This document shows, in pieces, positions 40,089-48,151 of a DNA stretch of 64,000 nt. The stretch's first letter is position 1; each line of letters opens with the position of its first letter. Below the pieces are notes generated by a model. It did no database searches. It saw only the letters and a program-made list of their open reading frames with translations, and was not told where the DNA came from. Origin of the DNA: Paraplanobispora takensis (GTDB lineage: Bacteria; Actinomycetota; Actinomycetes; Streptosporangiales; Streptosporangiaceae); contig NZ_BOOK01000037.1 in NCBI RefSeq assembly GCF_016863195.1, positions 62,001-126,000 of the forward strand, in the 5' to 3' direction. The position numbers and the translations under genes were made by a program.

Positions 40089-41249
40089 TCAAGCTTTCAG
40101 GGCGGCGTCGAGCGCGTCGGTGCGGGCCGTACTCCCCCAGAACCACTGCACGTGGGCGTGCCGGCGCCGCTCGCGCAGCCAGTCGTCGAAGAGCCGGCGC
40201 TCGACGATCTTCCTCGTCGCCGGATTCGGCGTCGCCGGCTCCACGGCGAGCACGACGGTGACACCGAACCCCCCGTCCCCTGTCGGGCGGGGTCCGAGGA
40301 CTGCCCCGGCCCGGGCGTCGTGGGCGTCCGCGCCGTACAGGGCGGCGAGATCCTCCCGGGGGTTCCCCTCGATCCGGCAGGTGCCCAGACCGGCGAGCGC
40401 GGCCTCGGTCGCCAGGCCGGTGGCCAGGGCGCCCAGCTCCTGCGGCGTGGTGTCCCCGGACCGCTCCCGCAGCCGGGCCGCCGCGGCGTCGGCGTCGGCG
40501 CGGGCGCCGTAGCGCAGGCGGACCACGCGCAGCACGTCCAGCCCGGCGCCGTGCTCGGCGAAGAAGCCCTCGACCCGTCCGGCGGTCACCCGGCGGCGCA
40601 GCCGCGCCACCTTCGCCTCGAAGGTGACGATCTGCTCCAGACGCGTCACGCCGAGGCCGCGCTCGGCCATCCACTCCTCGGTCGCGCGGGCGGTGAGCAG
40701 CCCCCGGGCGCGGCGGAAGGCGTCCATGGCGGCCTGCAGCTCCCCGTCCGCCAGGTCGGCGGAGGCGGCCACCTCCTGCTCGACCAGGCAGGCGTTGACC
40801 AGGCGGACGGCCAGGCCGGTGTCCTCCCACAACACGTCGAGCAGGGAGACGACCTGCTCGATCTGCACGTCGACGCCGTTGACGCGCAGGACGACCTGCT
40901 CGCCGGAGCGCTGGCTGCCCCGCAGCGGCCAGGGGATCGCCCGGTCCGGGGCGAAGGCCAGGGACACGGTGCCGCCGGTGGACGGCAGGAGCAGGTCGTA
41001 GTGGTAGTCGCCGGTGGCGGCCTCGCGCTGCCACACCAGCCGCATGTCCGCACCGGGGTGCCGGGACCGCAGCTCACCGAGCCGCCCGCGGGCCTCCTCG
41101 GGGCCGATTCCGTCCAGCCCGCGCAACCAGGTCAGGGCGTCACCGAGAAGACCGGGGGTCACGGTCCCGGACGGTGTCGCGGTCTCCGGGAGAGCGGGGG
41201 CGTGCGGGCGCGTCGTGGTCTCCGGCGGCGTCGCGGTCTCCGGGCTCAT
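40089..41249 (-). CDS. SurA/PpiC-like peptide maturation protein of the RiPP operon
   Basis: 386 residues from the ATG at 41249, which overlaps the ATP-grasp stop (ATGA). The first 30 residues are Thr/Pro-rich with repeated ETATP. The middle has a SurA_N-like helical part (VNGVDVQIEQVVSLLDVLWED through VNACLVEQEV). A parvulin-like part follows (DVLRVVRLRYGARADADAAAARLRERSGD) and the end is ERRLFDDWLRERRRHAHVQWFWG. I recall a family named 'putative peptide maturation system protein' with distant PpiC similarity that occurs in such cassettes. Role unproven: holding the precursor for the ligase or isomerising prolines of the Pro-Pro core are both possible. Confidence 0.7.
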   Translation of the reverse strand: MSPETATPPETTTRPHAPALPETATPSGTVTPGLLGDALTWLRGLDGIGPEEARGRLGELRSRHPGADMRLVWQREAATGDYHYDLLLPSTGGTVSLAFAPDRAIPWPLRGSQRSGEQVVLRVNGVDVQIEQVVSLLDVLWEDTGLAVRLVNACLVEQEVAASADLADGELQAAMDAFRRARGLLTARATEEWMAERGLGVTRLEQIVTFEAKVARLRRRVTAGRVEGFFAEHGAGLDVLRVVRLRYGARADADAAAARLRERSGDTTPQELGALATGLATEAALAGLGTCRIEGNPREDLAALYGADAHDARAGAVLGPRPTGDGGFGVTVVLAVEPATPNPATRKIVERRLFDDWLRERRRHAHVQWFWGSTARTDALDAALKA

Positions 41250-42250
41250 GCTCGGGGTCCTTCCAGTAACAGGTCGCAGACGGCCCGGCTGATCGGCAGG
41301 CCGGTCAGATCCTCGATCCACAGCCACTGGCCGTTGGGGTTGATCTCCATGAACACGTACTCGTCCTCGGGCGTGAGGATCAGGTCGAAGGCGCCGTACA
41401 GCAGGCCGAGGCGGTCCATCATGGCCAGGCAGCGCCGGCCGACCTCGTCGGGGAGCCGGTGGACACGGTGCGGGGTGACGTCGGTGTTGTAGCGGCGCCA
41501 GTCCAGCCGGGACCGGTTGGAGGCCTGTGAGTGGATCTCGGCGGCGAAGATCTGGCCGCCCACCACGGTGACCCGCAGCTCCAGGCGTTTGGGCACGTAC
41601 CGCTGCACGATGACCGGGCAGAACCGCAGCGCGTCGGCGTAGGCCAGGTCGCGCGGGGAGACCGGCTCGCAGAAGCGGGAGACCGTGTCACCGCTGCGGA
41701 GGTTCTCCACCCACGGCCTGCCGAACGGCTTGGTGACGATCTGGCCGTCGTGGCGGTCGTGGAAGTCCCACAGTTCCCGGGCCTGCGTGGTGATCAATGT
41801 GTCCGGCACGGTGAAGCCCAGCTCGGCCGCGATGATCAGCTGGGAGGACTTCCGCCTGGCCCGCTGCAGCACCGACTCGGCCGCGGGCACCTTGCGGCAC
41901 GGCAGATGCTCCCACAGGTCCGAGACCAGGCTCGCGCTCTCCTGCGCGGCGTACGCCGCGACGGCGGGGTCGGTCAGCTCGGGATGGGCCGCCGGCGGCG
42001 TCGGGCGCCGCCACCACAGGGCGGTCAGCTCGTTCAGGTCCACGGTGCCGGCTCCGGCGCCGGTTCCGGTGTGCAGCAGGCGCCGGGTGAGGCCCCGGCC
42101 GGTGTAGGCCAGCTCGACGTGCGCCTGCGCCGGGTAGAGCCGGTGGTCGAAGACCGTGACGCGGGCGCCGCGTCCGGTCAGCAGGCCGGTGACCCGGGCG
42201 GCATGGGGGTCCTCGTCACCGGTGAGGACGAGGACGTGCGGGGTGGGCAC
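41246..42250 (-). CDS. ATP-grasp RiPP maturase (graspetide-type ligase)
   Basis: 334 residues, GTG start six bases after GGAGG. ATP-grasp fold of the MvdD/SAV_5884 type. Seen: N-terminal HVLVLTGDEDPHAARV, the hinge and nucleotide part VTKPFGRPWVENL, PVIVQRYVPKRLELRVTVVGGQIFAAEI, and the magnesium-binding EDEYVFMEINPNGQWLWIEDLTGLPIS near the C-terminus. Members join side-chain carboxylates of a precursor to Ser/Thr hydroxyls or Lys amines with ATP, giving omega-ester or amide rings. It follows the three precursor genes and overlaps the maturation-protein gene. The linkage formed here is not known. Confidence 0.88.
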   Translation of the reverse strand: MPTPHVLVLTGDEDPHAARVTGLLTGRGARVTVFDHRLYPAQAHVELAYTGRGLTRRLLHTGTGAGAGTVDLNELTALWWRRPTPPAAHPELTDPAVAAYAAQESASLVSDLWEHLPCRKVPAAESVLQRARRKSSQLIIAAELGFTVPDTLITTQARELWDFHDRHDGQIVTKPFGRPWVENLRSGDTVSRFCEPVSPRDLAYADALRFCPVIVQRYVPKRLELRVTVVGGQIFAAEIHSQASNRSRLDWRRYNTDVTPHRVHRLPDEVGRRCLAMMDRLGLLYGAFDLILTPEDEYVFMEINPNGQWLWIEDLTGLPISRAVCDLLLEGPRA

Positions 42251-42270
42251 GGGATTCCTCCGGGATACGG

Positions 42271-42300
42271 GGCCGGGCGTCGAGCGGAGGACGCCCGGCC
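42271..42300 (-). other. stem-loop between precursor genes and ATP-grasp gene
   Basis: Perfect 11-bp stem (42271-42281 with 42290-42300), 8-base loop, 12 bases after the last precursor stop and 20 bases before the ligase start. No T-tract. It probably stabilises or partly terminates mRNA so that precursors exceed enzyme. Confidence 0.65.
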
Positions 42301-42312
42301 TCTTCTACGCGG

Positions 42313-42465
42313 TCAGTCCTCGACGCAGACGCCCGGGGGGTCGATCTGGGTGCCCCCTACCTCGATGACGAGGATTCGCGGCCGGCCGCCGCTGATGCCG
42401 TGCAGGGCGCTCTCGTCGAGCTCGTCGCCGATGGGCGCGAGGTCGTTCAGCTCTGTCCGGTTCAT
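42313..42465 (-). CDS. RiPP precursor peptide A (double-glycine leader)
   Basis: 50 residues from the ATG at 42465. The leader contains DLAPIGDELDESALHGISGG (residues 8-27), whose GISGG end is a typical C39-peptidase cleavage site. The predicted 23-residue core begins RPRILVIEVGG and ends TQIDPPGVCVED. Conserved in the core are Thr39, Cys47 and Asp50 with spacing +8 and +11. Third in transcription order of three paralogues, between exporter and ligase genes. A 67-residue frame from 42516 is longer but starts in the spacer without support. Confidence 0.85.
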   Translation of the reverse strand: MNRTELNDLAPIGDELDESALHGISGGRPRILVIEVGGTQIDPPGVCVED

Positions 42466-42834
42466 GGCGTTGTTCCTCCTGTTCTCCGTGGAAGGGCCGG
42501 TCGTCCGGCCGGTCACTCGTCGCTGAAGCAGACACCCGGAGGGTTGACGTAGGTCCCCAAGATCTCTCGCGGCTGGCCGCCGCTGATGCCGTGCAGGGCG
42601 CTCTCGTCGAGCTCGTCGCCGAGGGGCGCGAGGTCGCGCATCTCGGTTCCCGATGCGTAATCCATGATCGGTCTCTCCTCTCTCCGGAAGGGGCTGACTT
42701 CTCCGACTGCAGGCTCAGTCCATCGCGCAGTAACCCGGCGGGTCGACCTGGGTCATCGCGATGAGCTTCGGCTGGCCGCCGCTGATGCCGTGCAGGGCGC
42801 TCTCGTCGAGCTCGTCGCCGACGGGCGCGAGGTC
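42384..42834 (-). repeat. three 61-bp near-identical leader-coding repeats
   Basis: Copies at 42384-42444, 42575-42635 and 42774-42834 are identical at 60 of 61 bases. The one variable base is the first position of the Ile/Leu/Val codon. They mark tandem duplication of a precursor gene with a strictly kept leader. Confidence 0.95.
42513..42665 (-). CDS. RiPP precursor peptide B (double-glycine leader)
   Basis: 50 residues from the ATG at 42665, preceded by AGAGGAGAG. The leader has DLAPLGDELDESALHGISGG at 11-30; the predicted core is QPREILGTYVNPPGVCFSDE, 20 residues. Thr38, Cys46 and Asp49 keep the same spacing as in the other two peptides, while the Asp before Pro-Pro is Asn here. Middle gene of the three. 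Too short for routine gene calling. Confidence 0.85.
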   Translation of the reverse strand: MDYASGTEMRDLAPLGDELDESALHGISGGQPREILGTYVNPPGVCFSDE

Positions 42835-42864
42835 CTCGATCCGATTGCGTGCGCCGTCGTTCAC
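42715..42864 (-). CDS. RiPP precursor peptide C (double-glycine leader)
   Basis: 49 residues from the GTG at 42864, six bases after AAGGGGG; a GTG at 42870 abuts that site and is unlikely. The leader has DLAPVGDELDESALHGISGG at 11-30; the predicted core is QPKLIAMTQVDPPGYCAMD, 19 residues. Thr38, Cys46 and Asp49 are at the conserved spacing; Val before Cys is Tyr. First of the three precursor genes, 43 bases after the exporter gene. Confidence 0.85.
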   Translation of the reverse strand: MNDGARNRIEDLAPVGDELDESALHGISGGQPKLIAMTQVDPPGYCAMD

Positions 42865-42907
42865 GGGCACCCCCCTTCATTGCGGGATTTCCTTGATCGA
42901 GAGGCTG

Positions 42908-45214
42908 TCAGGGTCGTCTTGGAAGCGACTTGTGAAGGGATGCAAAACCGCTGTCCTCGCCGTCGGCCTGCCTCCCGGCGAGCCGGGCGTAACGGCCGCC
43001 CAGCCGGAGCAGTTCCCGGTGGGTGCCGGTCTCGGCGATCCGGCCGCCGTCGAGTACGACGATCAGGTCCGCGTCGCGGACGGTGCTCAACCGGTGGGCG
43101 ATCACGATGCGGGTCTGGGTGAGCGTGCCGAGGTTGGCGTCGATGACCGCCTCGGTGTCGGCGTCGAGGTGGCTGGTGGCCTCGTCCAGGAGGAGGATGT
43201 CCGGCCGGGTGAGCAGGGCCCTGGCCAGGGCGATGCGCTGCCGCTGCCCGCCGGACACGCCGCCCCCCTCCGTCAGGTGGGTGTGGTAGCCCATGGGCAT
43301 GGCGCCGATGTCGTCGTGGACGCAGGCGAGCCGTGCCGCCTCGTGCACCCGGGCGAGGGACGCGTCGGGGTCCCCAAGGGTGATGTTGTCCAGGATCGTC
43401 CCGGTGAACAGGGCCGGTTCCTGCGTCACCACTCCGAACCGGCGGCGCAGCCGGCCCGCCTCCGCCTCGGACAGCGGGACGCCGCCGTAGCGGATCTCGC
43501 CCTCGGCCGGCCCCAGCAGCCCCAGCAGCACCCTGGCCAGGGTGCTCTTGCCGGAGCCGGACCGGCCGACCAGGGCGATCTTCCGTCCGGGAGGGATCGT
43601 CAGGTCGATGCCGCGCAGGATCCAGGGGCTCTCGGGCGTGTAGCGGAACCCGACCCCGCGCAGCTCGATCTCCGCCGGACCGCCGTGGCCGGAGCCGGGG
43701 TCGCCGTGGCCGTGGCCGTGGCCGGGGCCGCCTGCGGAGCCGTTTGCGGGAGCGGCTCCGGAGCCGCCGGAGCCGGCCCGGGAAGGACTGTTCCGGGCGG
43801 CGGGTTCCGTCCGGGGGGAGTGGTCCCGGGCGGCGGGTTCCGTCCGGGTGCTCCACAGGTCGGCCAGCCGCTCACCGTGTACCCGGGCGAGCTGCACGCT
43901 GCGCAGGCCGCCGGTCAGGGCTGCCAGCGGGGCCAGGGCCGCCGCCGCCAGGGCCTGCAGGCCGAGCATGGCGCCCAGGCTGAGCTGATGGGTCGTGACC
44001 TGCCAGGCTCCCGCCCAGAGCAGGGCCAGGGGGGTGCCGAACCGCAGCGCCGCCAGGGCGGAGTCCTGCAGGCCCTGGGCCGTCCCGTTGCGCCGCGCCC
44101 GCCGCATCTGGACCGCGAGCAACCGCGACCAGCGGCCGAGGACGCGTTCCTCGGCCCCCACCGCCTTGATCGTCTCGATGCCGCGGACGCTCTCGATCAG
44201 CTGTCCCTGGGCGTCGTTGCGGGCCTCCATCTCGCGGTGGGTCAGGTCGGCGAGCCGGCGGTGGGTCGTGGTCAGCAGGACGACCTGTGCCGCCGCGAAG
44301 GCCAGCAGGATCGCGCCGAGCAGCGGCGACCGTACGGTGACCACGATGAGATACCCGGCGGCGAGCGGCCCGTCCAGCAGGGCGGTCAGCGCCTGGCCGG
44401 TGAGGATCTCTCGCAGCAGGGTCACGCCGGAGATCCGGGAGACCAGGTCGGCGGAGCCCCGGTGGGCGAAGAAGCGGAAGGGCACCGAGAGCAGGCGCCG
44501 GGCCAGTTCGTCCAGGAGGGCGGTGTCCGCACGGGTCCGCAGTGTGACCAGCGCCCAGGACCGCGCCGCGCCGACCGCGAGCTGGACGGCGGTCGTCACC
44601 GCCATGCCCAGCCCGATCAGGGTCAGCAGGTCCGTCTCGCCCGCGGTGAGCACCCGGTCCACGACCGTCTCGGTCACGGCGGGCAGTACCAGGCCCAGGG
44701 CCTGCAGGGCCAGGCTGAGCAGGATCAGCAGTGCCAGCAGACCGCGATGGCGGCTCACGATCACCCGGAGGTACCGGGACCACCAGCCGGCCCGGTCGCC
44801 GACGCGGCCCGTGCGGAAGCCCGCCCCCGGCCCGAAGGTGAACGCCACCCCGCTGTAGTTCTCGGCGAAGTCGCGCGGGGTGAGGCCCACGCGCCCCAGC
44901 GCGGGGTCGATGATCATGATCCGGCCGGGGGAGACCCGCTCGACCACCACGAAGTGGCTGTGCCGCCAGTGCACCACCGCGGGCAGCGGGAGCTCGGAGA
45001 CCCGTGCCGCGGGCACGGAGGCCGCCCGGGTGGCCAGGCCGTGCGCCCGGGCGGTGCGGACCAGGGTCAGCGCGCTGACCCCGTCCCGGCCGATGCCCAT
45101 CTCCTCGGAGAGGACGTACACCGGGACGCGCCGCCCGTGCGCGGCGAGGATCATCGCCAGGCACGCGGCGCCGCATTCCACCATGCTGTGCTGGAGTACG
45201 ACCGGAACCTTCAT
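42908..45214 (-). CDS. peptidase-containing ABC exporter (C39 PCAT) of the RiPP operon
   Basis: 768 residues. The N-terminal C39 peptidase has Gln8, catalytic Cys14 (VECGAACLAM), His87 (HSHFVVVE) and Asp103 (IIDPALG), all intact. A six-segment membrane domain follows (about 160-440). After it comes a long Gly/His/Ser-rich linker including GPGHGHGHGDPGSGHGG. The nucleotide-binding domain has Walker A GRSGSGKS, signature SGGQRQRIALARAL and Walker B ILLLDEAT. PCATs cut after Gly-Gly of the leader and export the core, matching the GISGG leaders of the three genes just downstream. First gene of the operon, so precursors and enzymes follow it. Confidence 0.95.
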   Translation of the reverse strand: MKVPVVLQHSMVECGAACLAMILAAHGRRVPVYVLSEEMGIGRDGVSALTLVRTARAHGLATRAASVPAARVSELPLPAVVHWRHSHFVVVERVSPGRIMIIDPALGRVGLTPRDFAENYSGVAFTFGPGAGFRTGRVGDRAGWWSRYLRVIVSRHRGLLALLILLSLALQALGLVLPAVTETVVDRVLTAGETDLLTLIGLGMAVTTAVQLAVGAARSWALVTLRTRADTALLDELARRLLSVPFRFFAHRGSADLVSRISGVTLLREILTGQALTALLDGPLAAGYLIVVTVRSPLLGAILLAFAAAQVVLLTTTHRRLADLTHREMEARNDAQGQLIESVRGIETIKAVGAEERVLGRWSRLLAVQMRRARRNGTAQGLQDSALAALRFGTPLALLWAGAWQVTTHQLSLGAMLGLQALAAAALAPLAALTGGLRSVQLARVHGERLADLWSTRTEPAARDHSPRTEPAARNSPSRAGSGGSGAAPANGSAGGPGHGHGHGDPGSGHGGPAEIELRGVGFRYTPESPWILRGIDLTIPPGRKIALVGRSGSGKSTLARVLLGLLGPAEGEIRYGGVPLSEAEAGRLRRRFGVVTQEPALFTGTILDNITLGDPDASLARVHEAARLACVHDDIGAMPMGYHTHLTEGGGVSGGQRQRIALARALLTRPDILLLDEATSHLDADTEAVIDANLGTLTQTRIVIAHRLSTVRDADLIVVLDGGRIAETGTHRELLRLGGRYARLAGRQADGEDSGFASLHKSLPRRP

Positions 45215-45508
45215 GGACCGGCAGTCTCCGGCAGTCGTCTTGGATCCGGCTTGCGACTGACTCGATCATGCCGCCGCCCGGCAGCCGGTGCCGGACGAGT
45301 AAGTCCTGAAGCGGAGAGCGGTACGGCGGTGCGTACCGGCCGGGTGAGCCCACCCGTGAGGCGCGTCCCCGGTGGGCCGGGTGTCGCCCACCCACGCTGC
45401 GCCGCACGGCAGCCGAGCCCCCCACGCCACCAGGGCGCACGCGAGGAAGGGCGCCGGGGATCGACGGGTGACCCACACCCTCACCACCCTGTGCGATCGC
45501 ACGGTAGG
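45215..45508. other. upstream region of the RiPP operon
   Basis: About 290 bases between the exporter start and an ATPase remnant. It must hold the promoter of the RiPP operon. I see no clear boxes, regulator gene or strong palindrome; open frames here look like shadows. Confidence 0.4.
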
Positions 45509-45688
45509 TCAGGATCGACGCCCGGGGCCGACCGGCGCGGTGGCGAGGGTCGTATCGATGTCGAGCCGGCGGAAGGTGCCCTGGCCTCCGGTCAGTTCCC
45601 GGGCCAGAGTGGTCTTGCCGACCTGACGCGGTCCGCCGACGACGACCACCCGATAGGCCGACAGCGCGCGTGTCAGTCGAGGTTCCAT
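45509..45688 (-). pseudogene. truncated AAA-type ATPase (DUF4143-like) remnant
   Basis: 59 residues from the ATG at 45688: MEPRLTRALSAYRVVVVGGP then RQVGKTTLARELTGGQGTFR, a perfect start and P-loop (GGPRQVGKTT) of the roughly 400-residue DUF4143-type ATPases. The frame stops at 45509, right after the first strand following the P-loop (LDIDTTLA), and no continuation is visible in other frames. A dead gene fragment, probably left by an insertion or deletion that brought in the neighbouring RiPP operon. Confidence 0.7.
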
Positions 45689-45833
45689 CCTGCGGGAGAT
45701 CTTCGCCACGCGTCTCACCGGCCTGTTCGTAGCTTTGCCACGCCCCTGGCCGACAGTTTGCCGCAGACCGAGAATCCGCCGGTGTGTTGTCGAGGATCCG
45801 TCAGGGGAGAAGTCCTGCTCGGCCGGGAAACGG

Positions 45834-45866
45834 CCGCGCCCCCGGGGGTGGGGTCCGGGGGCGCGG
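45834..45866 (-). terminator. terminator of the beta-propeller lipoprotein gene
   Basis: Perfect 12-bp GC stem (45834-45845 with 45855-45866), 9-base loop, 37 bases after the stop of the leftward lipoprotein gene. Confidence 0.75.
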
Positions 45867-45903
45867 GGGTCGGGGGCGTACGGCGGGGCCGTACGGGGGT
45901 GGG

Positions 45904-48066
45904 TCAGTCGAACGGGATCCAGGCCTGCTCGGCGAGGTCGGACATGGAGTTGATCTTGAGGCCGAGGTCGGAGACCGTCCAGAGGCTGTCGCCGATCACG
46001 ATCGAGCGGCGGATGCCCGGGTCGTAGGGGGCGATGCGGGTGTTCTCCACCGGCTTGGGCGCGGGGTGGAGGATGGTGCCGGTCTTGTCGATGGCGGAGT
46101 CGCCGATCTTCAGGACCAGGGCGGCGCCGTTGGTCTGCTCGGTGCCGGTCCAGGTGCTCAGCGGCAGGACGGCCGTGCCGGTCTTGGCCCAGTAGAGGAA
46201 GGCGTGCGGGTCCCACTCGGCCTCGGAGCCGGAGTCCTTCTGGAACAGCTGCGACAGGCGGCGCGGGGCGGCCGGGTCGCTGACGTCGAACAGGGAGACC
46301 TGGGTGCCGAGCGTGCGGCCCTGCTCGCTGGCCTCCTGGCCGATGCCGATCAGCCGTCCGTCACCGGCCGGGTGCAGGTAGGCGGAGTATCCGGTGATCT
46401 TCAGCTCGCCGGTCTTCCGCGGCGCGGCGGGGTCGCGCAGGTCGAGCACGTAGAGCGGGTCCACCTGCTTGAACGTCACCACGTAGCCGACCGGGCCGAT
46501 GAACCGGACCGAGTAGATCCGCTCGCCCTCACCCAGCCCGCCGATCTCGCCGACCTTGGCCAGCGTGCCGGCGTCGAGCACGTACACCGCGCTGGAACTG
46601 CTCTTGTCCGTGTTCAGGGTGGTCGCGATCCGCAGGTTCCCCTCGTGCTCGGACAGGGAGTACTGGTTGAGCAGCCTGCCGGGCACCTTGCCCGAGGCGA
46701 CGTAGCGGGGCGCGCCCGGCGCGGTGATGTCGAACCGGTGCACCTCGGTCTCCTCCGGGGGCTGCGCCGGGGTCGTGGCGGGCTCGGGCGTGGCGGAGAC
46801 GGGCGGGTCGGGGACGCCGGTGGTCTCGTTGTTCGGCTCGGGGTTGCGGGTGGCGGTCGGGTCGTCCGGCGAGGTGGCGGCCGGGTCCTGCGGCTGCGGG
46901 GTGACGGTCTCCTCGGCCGGGGTGGGCTCCACCTTCGGCGGCACCGCCTCGCCGGAGGAACTCCCGGAGGGGCTCGCGGCGGGCGTGGCGGCCGGCTCCT
47001 CCTCCAGGATGACGTCGGTCGGCATCGCCCACCACCAGCGCGGGTTGCTGGTCACGTACAGGCTGGAGCCGGTGCCGTAGACCGTGTCCCCGTCGGCGGC
47101 CACGCTGATCGGCGCGCTGGCCGACAGGGCCTGGGCGCCCTGGGCCAGGTCGAGGGTGTGCACGGTCAGCATCGAGGTGCCGGTGTACTCCCGCGGGTGG
47201 CTGACCTGCTCGCAGGCGACGGTGTTCTTCACCGTCGTGCCCGCGGCGTCGGCGACCTCGAACTTCGGCAGCCACGCCTCCAGCGGCGCGGCCTTGACGA
47301 CCTCGACGTTCTTGCGGGTGCGCTCGGTCTCGGTGGCGTCGGGACCGGCGTCGGGGAAGGTGATCTGGGGCTGGCTGCGCACCACCAGCCGCACCGTCGA
47401 GCCGACCATCCTGGCGTCCACGTGCGAGCCCTCGGGGGTGATCGAGCCGAGCACCTTCGGCTCGCCCGACAGGTCGACGAGCACGTAGCGGGGGCCCGGG
47501 CTCGGGGCGATCTTGGCGGTCGCGCCGAAGGGGATGATCCCGCCGCCGGAGAACAGCACCAGCGCCCGGTCCCCGCTGACCAGCAGGTCCGCCGGGGCCC
47601 ACGCCTGCTCGGCGTCCACCAGCTTCAGCGTGCCGGTCACCTTCCTGGTCGCGGTGTCCACCACGCGCAGCACGCCCCGGTTCACGGTGATCACCCGGTT
47701 GCCGTCGGTCTTGACCAGGTCCGGCTCGTCCACCCCGGCCTCGTGCGTGTTCGTGGTGGAGTGCTCGGGGGCCTCGGCACGCTTGCCGGCCGCCGCGGTG
47801 TCCTCCGCCCCGACCGCCGTGCGGTACATCAGCTGCGGCCCGCCGATGCCCCACGGTCCCACGTTCTTGGCCGTCGCCTCGCGCAACCCGGCCAGCATGT
47901 CGTCACACCCGCTGTAGGAGACCAGCTTCACGTTCCCGAGCTCCACCGGTGTCGTACGGCTCGCGCCGGGCTCCGTCCCGGCGGAACTGCACGCCGTGGC
48001 GAGCAGGGCGGTGGCAAGGGTGACGGCGCTCCCGTTGCGGACGGCCGTACGAATCGATGTCCTCAT
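45904..48066 (-). CDS. secreted beta-propeller lipoprotein
   Basis: 720 residues. Signal peptide with lipobox LLATAC, so Cys26 should be lipidated. The mature part matches the bacterial 'beta propeller domain' family: TNTHEAGVDEPDLVKTDGNRVITVNRGVLRVVD and, later, VYVLDAGTLAKVGEIGGLGEGERIYSVRFIG and YVVTFKQVDPLYVLDLRDPAAP. A Pro/Thr/Ser-rich insertion of about 80 residues (near 375-455) splits two propeller blades and probably forms an extended loop. Function unknown; family members are anchored extracellular proteins. Divergent from the semialdehyde dehydrogenase, with 85 bases between. Confidence 0.87.
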   Translation of the reverse strand: MRTSIRTAVRNGSAVTLATALLATACSSAGTEPGASRTTPVELGNVKLVSYSGCDDMLAGLREATAKNVGPWGIGGPQLMYRTAVGAEDTAAAGKRAEAPEHSTTNTHEAGVDEPDLVKTDGNRVITVNRGVLRVVDTATRKVTGTLKLVDAEQAWAPADLLVSGDRALVLFSGGGIIPFGATAKIAPSPGPRYVLVDLSGEPKVLGSITPEGSHVDARMVGSTVRLVVRSQPQITFPDAGPDATETERTRKNVEVVKAAPLEAWLPKFEVADAAGTTVKNTVACEQVSHPREYTGTSMLTVHTLDLAQGAQALSASAPISVAADGDTVYGTGSSLYVTSNPRWWWAMPTDVILEEEPAATPAASPSGSSSGEAVPPKVEPTPAEETVTPQPQDPAATSPDDPTATRNPEPNNETTGVPDPPVSATPEPATTPAQPPEETEVHRFDITAPGAPRYVASGKVPGRLLNQYSLSEHEGNLRIATTLNTDKSSSSAVYVLDAGTLAKVGEIGGLGEGERIYSVRFIGPVGYVVTFKQVDPLYVLDLRDPAAPRKTGELKITGYSAYLHPAGDGRLIGIGQEASEQGRTLGTQVSLFDVSDPAAPRRLSQLFQKDSGSEAEWDPHAFLYWAKTGTAVLPLSTWTGTEQTNGAALVLKIGDSAIDKTGTILHPAPKPVENTRIAPYDPGIRRSIVIGDSLWTVSDLGLKINSMSDLAEQAWIPFD

Positions 48067-48151
48067 GCCCCCATGACGGATGGACGCACCGAGTGGTTCA
48101 GATGGCTACCGGCCAGTAGCCGCGGAGGCGTTCGCCGAATATTCTTCGGGC

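Noticed and set aside
42516-42880. 191-residue minus-strand frame spanning the precursor region
   Set aside because: It reads through the precursor genes in mixed frames; the three short genes with ribosome binding sites and conserved leaders explain the region better.
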